From Oscillospiraceae bacterium (GTDB taxonomy: Bacteria > Bacillota > Clostridia > Oscillospirales > Oscillospiraceae), in assembly GCA_017538965.1 (NCBI GenBank), contig JAFYHU010000080.1:1-64000 (forward strand): DNA of 64,000 nt, given 5' to 3'. Each line of letters starts with the position of its first letter. Position 1 is the first letter of the stretch. Both the position numbers and the translations under genes were made by a program. Positions 33,800 through 43,003 of the stretch are shown piece by piece. The notes under the pieces were generated by a model. That model saw only the letters and a list, made by a program, of their open reading frames with translations. It had not been told where the DNA came from and ran no database searches.

Positions 33800-35218
33800 G
33801 TGATCATTGGTCGGGAAGAAGAGCTCCGGATTCTTCGGGAGGCGCTTGACAGTGAATACTCCTCATTCTTGGCGGTCTATGGCAGACGAAGAATCGGAAA
33901 AACCTTTCTGATCCGGGAAGCTTACGGATACCGCTTTACGTTTCAGCATGCAGGACGGTCAGAAGGAGACAGAAAAACACAATTGATGGCATTTGAGGCG
34001 TCTCTGAAGGAAGCCGGCTATCCCGCGGATTTTAAACCGGTGAACTGGGCATGGGAATTTGAAAAGCTGAAGGATCTGATTCGTCAGTCTGCGGAGAAGA
34101 AAAAGATTATTTTCATTGACGAACTTTCCTGGATGGATACGCCGCGCAGTGATCTGATGACGGCGCTGGAAGGTTTCTGGAACGGCTGGGCTTCGGCAAG
34201 AAAAGACATTGTTCTGATTGTCTGTGCTTCGGCGACATCGTGGATGCTATCAAAGGTAATTCACAACAAGGGCGGACTGTATCATCGTGTTACACGTCAG
34301 ATTCATCTGAATGCATTTTGCCTCAGAGAATGCGAAGACTATGTCCGGGCGCAGGGGTTAATACTGAACCGTGATCAGATTCTGCAGTATTATATGATTT
34401 TTGGCGGTGTCCCATATTACTGGGGCTTTCTGGAAAAGGGTCTCAGCCTTCCGCAGAACATCGATCGCATCCTGTTTGCGGAAAATGCCCCTTTGAAGGA
34501 AGAGTTTCACTATCTTTATGCATCGATTTTCCGAAATCCCGAAGGATATCTGTGCCTCGTTCAGGCTCTGTCGCAGAAAAAAGCCGGCATGACGCGGGAA
34601 GAGCTGATTGCCGCGTCCGGCCTGACCAATTCGGGCGACCTGACCAAAAAACTGGAAGAACTGGAGAGCTGCGGATTCATCAGAAAGTATTCTTCATTTG
34701 GGAAAAAGAAGAAAGATGCCGTTTATCAGCTCATGGATCCTTTTACGCTTTTCTGGTATCACTTTATGAAGAATGAACCGGATGATGAGCACTTCTGGAC
34801 AAATCAGCTCAACACGTCGGCGATTCATACATGGCTTGGTCTTGCCTTTGAAAAAGTATGCCTGATGCACATTGCACAGATCAAAAAGAAACTCGGAATC
34901 AGCGGCGTACTGACCAACGTCCATTCCTGGTTTTGCAAGGCGGATGCGGAGACGGGACTTTTCGGCTCGCAGATTGACCTGCTGATAGCCAGAAAGGATC
35001 AGGTCATTAATATCTGTGAAATGAAATGCGCAAATGCCGAGTATACTCTGTCGAAAAAAGAAGAAAGCAGTATGCGAAGAAGAATCAGCGATTTTCAGAC
35101 GGCGACAGGAACCCGCTGCGCGATCTTTCCCACTTTGGTCACGACATACGGTCTGATCCGTAATTCCTATTCGGATATCTTCCAGTCGACGGTCACCATG
35201 GATGATCTGTTTGAATGA
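33800..35218 (+). CDS. AAA-type ATPase with DUF234 C-terminal domain
   Basis: 472 residues starting at GTG, 8 bases behind TAAGGAGG. The N-terminal ATPase has Walker A GRRRIGKTFLI near residue 30 and Walker B IIFIDELSWMD near 105. A middle winged-helix-like part follows, and the C-terminal ~150 residues form the DUF234 region with an endonuclease-like core (GSQIDLLIARKDQ then ICEMKCAN, a D-x-ExK pattern). These proteins are scattered in archaea and gut bacteria and are presumed mobile or defence-related; no function is proven. It is AT-rich and flanked by direct repeats. Confidence 0.82.
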   Translation: MIIGREEELRILREALDSEYSSFLAVYGRRRIGKTFLIREAYGYRFTFQHAGRSEGDRKTQLMAFEASLKEAGYPADFKPVNWAWEFEKLKDLIRQSAEKKKIIFIDELSWMDTPRSDLMTALEGFWNGWASARKDIVLIVCASATSWMLSKVIHNKGGLYHRVTRQIHLNAFCLRECEDYVRAQGLILNRDQILQYYMIFGGVPYYWGFLEKGLSLPQNIDRILFAENAPLKEEFHYLYASIFRNPEGYLCLVQALSQKKAGMTREELIAASGLTNSGDLTKKLEELESCGFIRKYSSFGKKKKDAVYQLMDPFTLFWYHFMKNEPDDEHFWTNQLNTSAIHTWLGLAFEKVCLMHIAQIKKKLGISGVLTNVHSWFCKADAETGLFGSQIDLLIARKDQVINICEMKCANAEYTLSKKEESSMRRRISDFQTATGTRCAIFPTLVTTYGLIRNSYSDIFQSTVTMDDLFE

Positions 35219-35397
35219 TGAAATGTTTGAAGGACTGAAGAAGGAATACGGGTTTGCCTGCTTTCGGAGCATTAGCAGGAGACGATAAAAATTGAAAATC
35301 TTCGGAATAAACAATTGAAAATCGTGGGAATTTATGAAAACCCGGGAAAACAAGAGAATGACAGACGCTTCATCCAAAAGTGTCTGTCATTCTCTTG
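35219..35397 (+). repeat. Flanking direct repeat, right copy, ending in a strong bidirectional terminator
   Basis: Begins with a decayed copy of the YkgJ 3' end (TGAAGAAGGAATACGG), continues with GAAAATCTTCGGAATAAAC and ends with a perfect 16-bp inverted repeat, CAAGAGAATGACAGAC/GTCTGTCATTCTCTTG (35351-35397). The latter terminates the ATPase gene and, on the other strand, possibly the zinc-ribbon gene. Confidence 0.65.
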
Positions 35398-35423
35398 CCC
35401 GGATAGGGGATTTATGGTAAAAT

Positions 35424-36797
35424 CTATTTCAGCTCGGTCCAGTCGAGCTTGGCTAGAATCTCCGGGTCCGGCGCGTTGCCGGAGACGCCGTAGACATCCC
35501 CGTAGGTGTTCTGGTAGACATGGTCGGCGGTAACATCGACCTCGACGCTGCGGCCGTCCGTGGTCTGCCAGGTGTTTACCCCGCGAATCGCCTCGGACAT
35601 GCTGCTGCTGATTCGGGAATCGGACGCCATTTTCCTGTCCCAGGAATCCATGATTCCAGCGGAGATTTCCGCACTGTTCTGCGCAATGATACGCGAGGTC
35701 TCCATGGCCCGCTGTTGGGCCATGATCTGCCCCTGCCGGGCCTGGGCAGCCAGAGCGTTTGCCTGCTGCATGGCGCGCTGATAGATCTGTTCCTCCGCCT
35801 GCGCGCGCCGCTGAGAAAGGGCGCTGTCCGGCGCAAACGAAGTGACAAAACGCAGAAACGCCTGTGTTGCTTCCACCTCTTCTGCAGCATCTGCCGCACA
35901 GAGGTACATGCGGTTATATCCCCAGCGAATCACCTGCGTGCCTTCTCCCTGACCGAAAGGACGGCTTCCGTCGGAGGGCTTGGACGGCTTCATGGACATG
36001 AGGCTCCCGATGAGGCCGATCGTTCCGCCCATGACCGCCATCGGGTTGATGGTGTTGCGGTATTCGATACCCATGAACTCACAGCCCAGCAGGACAATCC
36101 GGCTTCCCTTTTTTTCGGCAAACTTTACCAGCAGAGGCTCGCAGACCGAATTGATGACTTCCAGATGAACGTTCGGCGCGTTGCCCTCTTTGAGCAGAAA
36201 GGTATTCACATAGTTTTCCCGGATGGCGGTGCGGTTCTGCGCAAAGCGGCCCGGAAGCTCCGCCCGCGCGACCGGCGCAAGCTCCGCATTCAGGAAGGAA
36301 GCCGCATAGTCCTGCAGAAAACGGCCGATCCCGGCAAACTCGTTGTAATTTGCCTTGTTTATCCCGGCGAGCTTCATGGTCTGCTTCAGGAACTCCGACA
36401 GAACGGTTTCCCAGAACATGTGCGACTCGGAAAACAGCGTGAGCCTGCCGTCCGGACTCACAGCTCTGACCCAGTCACGCAGCTGCGAAAGATCGTTGCC
36501 GCCGGAGGTCTGGACAGCACCGTCACAGGCGAAGCCGTCGGGGACGGAAGCCGCTGCGATCGGAACCCCGCTGTCGCGGCAGCAGAACGTGACGGATTTT
36601 GACGGAACGCTGTCTGCCTTGCTCCCGGAAGCTTTCGGCTTTGCTGCAGCTTTTACAGGGACTTCGGCAGGTTCGGCAGGTTCGACAGGAACCGGCTTCG
36701 TTCCGGCTTGTTCTTCAAGGCGAATGCCGCATCCGGGGCAAAACGCAAATTGCGACTCGAGCTTTCTGCCGCAATGGGGACAGAACTGCATCTGCAT
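35424..36797 (-). CDS. Zinc-ribbon protein of unknown function, 457 residues
   Basis: The N terminus has a double-Cys zinc ribbon, CPHCGRKL...CPGCGIRL (residues 6-26), then a Pro/Ala/Lys linker, then a ~300-residue domain without recognised motifs. That domain has a short hydrophobic segment (NPMAVMGGTIGLIGSLMSM, about residue 255) and a Gln/Ala-rich helical region near 350-390 (AMQQANALAAQARQGQIMAQ). Similar zinc-ribbon proteins are often regulators or scaffolds at the membrane. It is divergent, by 81 bases, from another zinc-ribbon gene. Confidence 0.55.
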   Translation of the reverse strand: MQMQFCPHCGRKLESQFAFCPGCGIRLEEQAGTKPVPVEPAEPAEVPVKAAAKPKASGSKADSVPSKSVTFCCRDSGVPIAAASVPDGFACDGAVQTSGGNDLSQLRDWVRAVSPDGRLTLFSESHMFWETVLSEFLKQTMKLAGINKANYNEFAGIGRFLQDYAASFLNAELAPVARAELPGRFAQNRTAIRENYVNTFLLKEGNAPNVHLEVINSVCEPLLVKFAEKKGSRIVLLGCEFMGIEYRNTINPMAVMGGTIGLIGSLMSMKPSKPSDGSRPFGQGEGTQVIRWGYNRMYLCAADAAEEVEATQAFLRFVTSFAPDSALSQRRAQAEEQIYQRAMQQANALAAQARQGQIMAQQRAMETSRIIAQNSAEISAGIMDSWDRKMASDSRISSSMSEAIRGVNTWQTTDGRSVEVDVTADHVYQNTYGDVYGVSGNAPDPEILAKLDWTELK

Positions 36798-36878
36798 CAG
36801 TAGAACACTCCTTTAAGAATGATGGTTTTCCGCAGCAGCGGATTATTTACTTTGAACGATCGACAGGGGGTATCCATT

Positions 36879-37442
36879 ATGGCCAAAAACAATTTCTGCC
36901 CGTTCTGCGGGGCATCCGTCAGCCTGAACGATTCTTATGAGACACGCTTCTGCCCCTTCTGCGGCAAGGAGCTTCCTTCCGCGGAGCAGGAAGAAGTGCG
37001 CCCGGCGGACATTTCGCAGCCCGCGCCGCAGAAGGCCGAGACGCCTGCAGCTCAGGAAACAGCTCCGCCGGTACAGAAGACAGACCCGCTGTTCTACCCG
37101 GAACAGGCGGCCAAAGCCGAAAAGGGAAGCCATACCGCCCACAGCGCCGGCAGGGTACCTGCAAAGCGGACAGGAGGCATTCGAATCAAGACCCGCTCGC
37201 GCTGGTATACGGCGATTATCGCCTGGGCACTGGCCTGGTCGGCTCTGGTTTACGCGGCGGAGGAGGCTTTTGATTACAGCCCTGCTCTCATCATCGGTCT
37301 TGTTCTCTGCGGCTCCATGCCGCTGTGGTATCCGCGGTTTCATCCCGATGCCGGGACCAAAAAAGGCGTGGTGCTGCGCTGGACCCTGATCATGATTGCC
37401 ATTCTTGCAGGCTGCTTTCTCCTGGTCGAAGAACTGGCATAA
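36879..37442 (+). CDS. Zinc-ribbon membrane protein, 187 residues
   Basis: Starts at the ATG at 36879; the first 24 residues hold a zinc ribbon (CPFCGASVSL...CPFCGKEL). A Pro/Ala/Glu-rich linker follows, and three hydrophobic helices occupy the C-terminal third (TAIIAWALAWSALVYAAEEA, PALIIGLVLCGSMPLWY and WTLIMIAILAGCFLLVEEL). The architecture, cytoplasmic ribbon plus membrane anchor, is common and its function unknown. It is divergent from the other ribbon gene, so the two may share control. Confidence 0.6.
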   Translation: MAKNNFCPFCGASVSLNDSYETRFCPFCGKELPSAEQEEVRPADISQPAPQKAETPAAQETAPPVQKTDPLFYPEQAAKAEKGSHTAHSAGRVPAKRTGGIRIKTRSRWYTAIIAWALAWSALVYAAEEAFDYSPALIIGLVLCGSMPLWYPRFHPDAGTKKGVVLRWTLIMIAILAGCFLLVEELA

Positions 37443-37561
37443 GAGCGGAGACAGTCAGCACCCTTCTTCCTGCCATTTTACCACAAAATGCTTCTTCGTC
37501 AACATGGTATAAAGCCGGAATGATCCCGGCTTCGGCATAGTTCGGAATTCACAGTTTGGTA

Positions 37562-37590
37562 TTGTAATGCAGACACGGTTGTGATACACT
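37562..37590 (+). promoter_or_regulatory. Promoter of the pyrH-polC block
   Basis: TTGTAA (37562-37567), 17-base spacer, TACACT (37585-37590), 34 bases before the pyrH ATG. Confidence 0.65.
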
Positions 37591-37624
37591 GTTGCGCAGA
37601 AAAATGGATCAAGAGGAGAGGCTT

Positions 37625-38338
37625 ATGAGCTTGCAGTTTCGGCGTGTTCTGATCAAAATCAGCGGGGAAGCGCTCAGCGGGGATAAAGGCACGGGTTATG
37701 ATATTGCCTTTGTGACTTCTGTCTGCGAAAGTGTGAAGCAGTGCCTGGAGGAAGGCGCGCAGATCGGCATCGTGATCGGCGGCGGAAACTTCTGGCGCGG
37801 TGTCAAGGACGGCGCCGGGAAGATCGAACGCGTCAGCGCCGACCGCATGGGCATGCTGGCGACGGCGATGAACTGTATGGCGGTGAAGGATGTTTTCCGG
37901 CAGTGCGGCGTTGACGCGCGCGTCATGACGGCCATGGACATCCAGGGCGTCGGCGAGCGCCATGATGTGTCCCGCGCGATCGAGTATCTGGAGGCCGGGA
38001 AGGTCGTTCTGTTCGGCTGCGGTACGGGCCATCCCTTCTTTTCCACCGATACGGCCGCGGCCCTGCGGGCTGCCGAGATCGGCGCGGATGCGATCCTGCT
38101 TGCCAAGAACATTGACGGGGTGTATTCCGCAGATCCGCGCAAGGATCCGACGGCGGTCAAGTTTGACGAGATCAGCTATCAGGAAGTGCTTTCCAGAAGG
38201 CTGCAGGTGATGGACTCGACCGCTACAAGCCTTGCCATGGATAATCACCTTCCCGTTCTGGTCTTCGCTCTGAAGGATCCGATGAACATCGGGCGCGTCC
38301 TCCGGGGAGAGCGGATCGGAACACTTGTACATGAGTAA
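37625..38338 (+). CDS. pyrH: UMP kinase
   Basis: 237 residues of the amino-acid kinase fold; it phosphorylates UMP to UDP. The opening VLIKISGEALSG, the VIGGGNFWRG loop and the late LAKNIDGVYSADPR block are characteristic. The ATG at 37625 follows GAGGAGAG. It usually follows rpsB-tsf, which are not here. frr comes after 41 bases. Confidence 0.96.
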   Translation: MSLQFRRVLIKISGEALSGDKGTGYDIAFVTSVCESVKQCLEEGAQIGIVIGGGNFWRGVKDGAGKIERVSADRMGMLATAMNCMAVKDVFRQCGVDARVMTAMDIQGVGERHDVSRAIEYLEAGKVVLFGCGTGHPFFSTDTAAALRAAEIGADAILLAKNIDGVYSADPRKDPTAVKFDEISYQEVLSRRLQVMDSTATSLAMDNHLPVLVFALKDPMNIGRVLRGERIGTLVHE

Positions 38339-38379
38339 GAAAACCGACAGAAATCGGATTAGAAAGAGAGGAAAATACG

Positions 38380-38931
38380 ATGTCAGATTATCCGGAATTT
38401 GAGAACAAGATGAAGAAAACCTGCGATGCGCTGACCGCACAGCTGGCAACCATCCGCGCAGGACGGGCCAATGCCTCGGTTCTCGATCAGATTCAGGTCG
38501 ACTACTACGGCGTGCCGACCCCGATCCAGCAGCTGGCGACCGTAGCAACGCCGGATCCCCGCTCGCTGCTGATTCAGCCCTGGGACGGCTCGGTCCTGAA
38601 GGGACTGGAACGGGCAATTCTGGCGTCGGATCTCGGCATCAACCCACAGAACGACGGCCGGTCCATCCGCCTGGTATTTCCGCCGCTGACGGAGGAACGC
38701 CGCAAAGATCTTGCCAAGCAGACCCGCAAGTACGGGGAAGAGAGCAAGGTGGCGATCCGGAATATCCGCCGCGATGCCATTGAGAAATTCAAGAAGCAGC
38801 AGAAGAACTCCGAGATCACCGAGGACGATTACAAGATCGCCGAAAAGGACATCCAGAAGCTGACGGACGACTATATCAAGGAGATCGACAAGATCACCGA
38901 GAAAAAAGAGAAAGAACTGACCGAAATCTGA
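38380..38931 (+). CDS. frr: Ribosome recycling factor
   Basis: 183 residues, standard length. It splits post-termination ribosomes with EF-G. The signature LATIRAGRANASVLDQIQVDYYG and the late helix pair (EERRKDLAKQTRKYGEESKVAIRNIRRDA broken by loops) are as in the family. Its last base is the first base of the uppS ATG. Confidence 0.96.
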   Translation: MSDYPEFENKMKKTCDALTAQLATIRAGRANASVLDQIQVDYYGVPTPIQQLATVATPDPRSLLIQPWDGSVLKGLERAILASDLGINPQNDGRSIRLVFPPLTEERRKDLAKQTRKYGEESKVAIRNIRRDAIEKFKKQQKNSEITEDDYKIAEKDIQKLTDDYIKEIDKITEKKEKELTEI

Positions 38932-39662
38932 TGCAGACATCCACACAAAACAAACCGGCGGGGGAAAATGTCCCCCGCCATATTGCGATTATTCTGGACG
39001 GAAACGGACGCTGGGCCAGGAAACGCGGGCTGCCGCGTACGGCCGGCCATGCGGTCGGTTCGGAAACCTTCCGGAAAATCGCTCTGTACTGCCGGAACAT
39101 CGGTGTTGACTATCTGACCGTCTATGCCTTTTCAACGGAGAACTGGAAACGGCCCGAAGAGGAAGTCCGGACGATTATGCGCCTGCTGAACAAATACCTT
39201 CGCGAGGCCATCGACACCATGGAGCGTGATCGCATAAAGATGCGCGTTTTCGGCGATGTTTCGGGCCTTCCGGAGGAATTGCAGGATCTGGTGGCCGAAA
39301 CAAATCGGATCTCGGAACGCTATGAAGGATTTCAGGCCAACATCTGCCTGAATTACGGCGGCCGGGCAGAGATCGTCCATGCTGCGGAACGCTATGCCGC
39401 CGACCTTCTGGAGGGAAAAACCGAGGGTCCTCTGACGGAAGAACGCTTTTCCTCCTACCTCTATTCGTCCGGCATCCCCGACCCCGACCTGCTGATCCGG
39501 CCGGGCGGCGAACAGCGGATTTCGAACTTTCTGCTCTGGCAGTGTGCCTACAGCGAGTTTTACTTTACCGATGTCCTCTGGCCGGATTTCTCGACCGATG
39601 AGCTGGATAAGGCCATTGAGGTCTACCGCCGGCGCGACCGGCGCTACGGCGGCGTGAAATAA
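38931..39662 (+). CDS. uppS: Isoprenyl transferase (undecaprenyl diphosphate synthase)
   Basis: 243 residues. It extends farnesyl diphosphate with isopentenyl units to the C55 carrier lipid for cell-wall synthesis. The catalytic block HIAIILDGNGRWAR, the YAFSTENWKRP motif and the RPGGEQRISNFLLWQ...EFYFTDVLWPDF region are all present. cdsA, which normally follows in this locus, is missing; dxr follows after 31 bases. Confidence 0.95.
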   Translation: MQTSTQNKPAGENVPRHIAIILDGNGRWARKRGLPRTAGHAVGSETFRKIALYCRNIGVDYLTVYAFSTENWKRPEEEVRTIMRLLNKYLREAIDTMERDRIKMRVFGDVSGLPEELQDLVAETNRISERYEGFQANICLNYGGRAEIVHAAERYAADLLEGKTEGPLTEERFSSYLYSSGIPDPDLLIRPGGEQRISNFLLWQCAYSEFYFTDVLWPDFSTDELDKAIEVYRRRDRRYGGVK

Positions 39663-39693
39663 ACCGAACTTATATGACAGGAATGAACATGCA

Positions 39694-40845
39694 ATGGTAA
39701 ACAGTATTTCCGTTCTGGGCTGTACCGGATCGATCGGACGGCAGACGCTCGCCGTGGCTCAGCACACCGGCATCCGCGTTGCCGCCATGACGGCCAACCG
39801 TCAGATTGACAGGCTCGAAGAGCAGGCACGTCTCTTCCGCCCGGACTATATCGCGGTCTACGATGAAAAAGCCGCAAAGGAACTGAAGACGGTGCTCCGC
39901 GATACCGATATCCGCATCGGCAGCGGTATGGAAGGCCTTTTGGAGGCTGCAACGCTGGAAAGCGTTGACTGCGTGGTGACGGCGGTCTCCGGCGCGGTCG
40001 GGCTTCGGCCGACCCTGGCTGCCATCGAGGAGAAGAAGAGAATCGCGCTGGCCAACAAGGAAACGCTGGTCTGCGCCGGCGAGATTGTCATGAAGCGCGC
40101 CGCCGAGACCGGCGCCGAGATCATCCCCGTCGATTCCGAACACTCCGCCGTTTTCCAATGCCTGATGGGCAGACGGAAGGGCGAGCTGCGCAGGATTCTT
40201 CTGACATGCTCCGGAGGCCCCTTCCGGGGAAGAAAAAGAGAAGAACTGGAAGACATCACCCCGGCGCAGGCGGTGAAGCATCCGCGATGGAACATGGGCG
40301 CGAAGATTTCGGTGGACAGCGCGACTCTGATGAACAAAGGTCTGGAATTCATCGAGGCCATGCGCCTGTTTTCCGTATCCCCGGACGATATTCAGGTCGT
40401 CATCCATCCGCAGAGCGTGATTCACTCCATGATCGAACTCGTCGACGGCACCGTGATCGCCCAGATGGGCGTCCCCGATATGGGCCTCCCGATTCAGCTG
40501 GCGCTTACCTACCCCGAACGCCTGCCTTCCATGTTCGACCGGCTGGATTTCACGACGCTGCAGGATCTCAGCTTTTCGGCGCCCGATCTGGAAAACTTCC
40601 CCTGCCTGAAGCTTGCCATGGACTGTGCCCGCCGCGGCGGGACGGCCGGCTGCGTCATGAGCGCGGCCAACGAAGAAGCGGTCCGGCTGTTCCTGAAGGA
40701 AGAACTCGGCTTTAACCGGATCTATGATCTGGCAGCCGACGCGGTCGCGGCACTGGCGCGCGATACGGCCGAAGACCTTGATACGGTTCTGGAGGCGGAC
40801 GCGGAAGCCCGCCGCTTCGTGCACAAGGCGGTCGAAAAAGCATGA
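39694..40845 (+). CDS. dxr: 1-deoxy-D-xylulose 5-phosphate reductoisomerase
   Basis: 383 residues. It commits DXP to the MEP isoprenoid pathway. The NADPH motif VLGCTGSIGRQTL, the LANKETLVCAGE block, the metal-binding PVDSEHSA and the substrate motif in KISVDSATLMNKGLE are conserved. It overlaps rseP by 4 bases. With ispG downstream it supplies the isoprenoid for UppS. Confidence 0.96.
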   Translation: MVNSISVLGCTGSIGRQTLAVAQHTGIRVAAMTANRQIDRLEEQARLFRPDYIAVYDEKAAKELKTVLRDTDIRIGSGMEGLLEAATLESVDCVVTAVSGAVGLRPTLAAIEEKKRIALANKETLVCAGEIVMKRAAETGAEIIPVDSEHSAVFQCLMGRRKGELRRILLTCSGGPFRGRKREELEDITPAQAVKHPRWNMGAKISVDSATLMNKGLEFIEAMRLFSVSPDDIQVVIHPQSVIHSMIELVDGTVIAQMGVPDMGLPIQLALTYPERLPSMFDRLDFTTLQDLSFSAPDLENFPCLKLAMDCARRGGTAGCVMSAANEEAVRLFLKEELGFNRIYDLAADAVAALARDTAEDLDTVLEADAEARRFVHKAVEKA

Positions 40846-41897
40846 CAGCAGCGTATGTCCTGTTCGGCATCCTGATTTTCGGGGTTCTGATTGCCGTTCA
40901 TGAGTTTGGCCATTTCACGGTCGCAAAGCTCTGCGGGGTCAAGGTCAACGAGTTTGCGATCGGCATGGGCCCGGCCATCTGGAAGAAACAGAAGGGCGAG
41001 ACGCTCTATGCCCTGCGCTGCATTCCGCTCGGCGGCTACTGTGCCATGGAGGGCGAAGACGGCGATTCCGAAGACCCGCGCGCCTTCTCGGCACAGGCCC
41101 CCTGGAAGCGTCTGCTGATTCTCTGTGCCGGCTCCTTTAATAACTTTCTTCTCGGCCTGATCGTGATCTTTTGCCTGTATCTCGGCGCGGCGGCCTTTGC
41201 CTCCCCGACGATTGCGAGCTTTATGGAAGGCTGCCCCTACGAAGGAGCGGACGGCCTTCAGGTCGGCGACCGCTTTATCAGCATCGACGGGCAGCGAGTC
41301 CGGCAGTATTACGACGTCGGCGACTTCCTGCGTTCGGGGGACGGGGTGTATGACCTGGTTCTGGCCCGGGACGGAAAGCGCGTCCGCCTGGAAAACTTTG
41401 CCATGGAGCCCATTCAGTACGAAGGACAGGAAAAGAAGCTCTACGGCTTCAACCTCGGCTACGAAGAGGCGACCTTACCCGTCAAGCTGCGCCATACCTG
41501 GGACACGGCGATGGAGTTTTCGCGCATGGTCTGGATGGGCCTCGGCCAGCTGGTCCACGGCGAAGTCGGTATCCGTGACCTGTCCGGCCCGGTCGGCATC
41601 GTCGACATCATGGCAGAGACCGGCGAAAATGCCGAATCGACGCGGGATGCGGTCTATGACATCCTCTTTCTCAGCGCCTTTATCGCCATCAACCTCGCCA
41701 TCATGAACATGCTGCCCATCCCTGCGCTGGACGGCGGCCGTGTCTTTCTGCTGCTGGTCACGGTGGTGATCGAAGCCGTGACCCGGAAGAAACTGGACCC
41801 GAAATACGAAAGCTATGTGCATGCGGCCGGCATGGTCCTGCTCCTGAGTCTGATGGGCGTGATCATGTTCAACGATGTGCTCAAAATCTTTCAATAG
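40842..41897 (+). CDS. rseP: RseP-type site-2 membrane protease
   Basis: 351 residues. Zinc motif HEFGH is in the first membrane segment (residue ~20) and the second metal motif PIPALDGGR is near 290. A single PDZ domain lies between (about residues 115-190), giving four membrane segments in total. The family cuts anti-sigma factors and remnant signal peptides in the membrane. The start overlaps dxr (ATGA). ispG follows after 14 bases. Confidence 0.94.
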   Translation: MTAAYVLFGILIFGVLIAVHEFGHFTVAKLCGVKVNEFAIGMGPAIWKKQKGETLYALRCIPLGGYCAMEGEDGDSEDPRAFSAQAPWKRLLILCAGSFNNFLLGLIVIFCLYLGAAAFASPTIASFMEGCPYEGADGLQVGDRFISIDGQRVRQYYDVGDFLRSGDGVYDLVLARDGKRVRLENFAMEPIQYEGQEKKLYGFNLGYEEATLPVKLRHTWDTAMEFSRMVWMGLGQLVHGEVGIRDLSGPVGIVDIMAETGENAESTRDAVYDILFLSAFIAINLAIMNMLPIPALDGGRVFLLLVTVVIEAVTRKKLDPKYESYVHAAGMVLLLSLMGVIMFNDVLKIFQ

Positions 41898-41911
41898 AAG
41901 CGGAGAAGAAA

Positions 41912-42967
41912 ATGACCCGAACGGAAACAAGAACCCTCTCAGTCGGCAATCTGAAACTCGGCGGCTCGGCTCCGGTTACGGTGCAGAGCATGTGCAACAC
42001 CAAAACCTGGGATGTCGAAGCGACCGTCCGCCAGATTCGCTCCATGCGCGCTGCCGGCGTCGATATTGTGCGCCTTGCGGTTCCGGATGAAAAGTCCGCC
42101 ATGGCAATCGAAAGCATCCGGGATGCGGTCGATGTCCCCCTGGTGGCGGACATCCACTTTGACTATCGCCTCGCGCTGATGTGCGCCGAACGCGGGATTG
42201 ACAAAATCCGCATCAATCCCGGAAACATCGGTCCGGAGGAGAACGTCCGGGCTGTCGCGAAAGCCTGCAGCGCGCGCGGCATCCCCATCCGCATCGGCGT
42301 CAACGCGGGCAGCCTTGAAAAGCCTCTGCTGGAGAAGTACGGGCATCCCTGCCCCGAGGCCATGGTCGAAAGCGCCCGCGGTCACGTGCGGCTTCTGGAA
42401 AAAGTCGGCTTTGAGGATATCTGCCTCTCGCTGAAGTCCTCTACCGTTCCGCTCACCGTTGCGGCTTACCGTCTGGCGGCGGAAAGCTTCCCGTACCCGC
42501 TGCATCTGGGCGTCACCGAGACCGGAACCGAATGGAACGGCACCATCCAGTCTGCCGTCGGAATCGGTACTCTTCTCTGCGAGGGAATCGGCAACACCAT
42601 CCGGGTATCGCTGACCGCGGACCCCGTCCGCGAAGTGAGCGCCGGCATTGCGATCCTGAAGGCAGCGGGACTTCGTTCCGGCGGTGTGCGTTTCATCTCC
42701 TGCCCGACCTGCGGCCGGACGGAGATTGACCTGATCGGCCTGGCATCCCGGGTGGAAGAGCGCGTACGGAATCTGGACCGGGATATTACGGTGGCCGTGA
42801 TGGGCTGCGTCGTGAACGGGCCAGGCGAGGCGCGCGAGGCCGATTTCGGCATTGCCGGCGGAAAGAACAAAGGCCTCCTCTTCCGCAAAGGTGAAGTTCT
42901 CGGCACCTATCCCTACGAGGAGCTTCTGCCGCGCCTGCTGGAACTGATCGAATCCTCGGAGGACTGA
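41912..42967 (+). CDS. ispG: 4-hydroxy-3-methylbut-2-enyl diphosphate synthase
   Basis: 351 residues. It performs the penultimate, reductive step of the MEP pathway with a [4Fe-4S] cluster. The opening RKV-type start reads GGSAPVTVQSMCNTKT; the TIM-barrel part has RINPGNIG and the C-terminal part the cluster ligands in FISCPTCGRTEIDL and GCVVNGPGEA. It follows GAAGCGGAGAAG upstream. Short one-domain-pair form as usual in Firmicutes. Confidence 0.96.
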   Translation: MTRTETRTLSVGNLKLGGSAPVTVQSMCNTKTWDVEATVRQIRSMRAAGVDIVRLAVPDEKSAMAIESIRDAVDVPLVADIHFDYRLALMCAERGIDKIRINPGNIGPEENVRAVAKACSARGIPIRIGVNAGSLEKPLLEKYGHPCPEAMVESARGHVRLLEKVGFEDICLSLKSSTVPLTVAAYRLAAESFPYPLHLGVTETGTEWNGTIQSAVGIGTLLCEGIGNTIRVSLTADPVREVSAGIAILKAAGLRSGGVRFISCPTCGRTEIDLIGLASRVEERVRNLDRDITVAVMGCVVNGPGEAREADFGIAGGKNKGLLFRKGEVLGTYPYEELLPRLLELIESSED

Positions 42968-43003
42968 TTCTCTTTCATGACCTTCTATGCACGGAGCTGA
43001 ACC

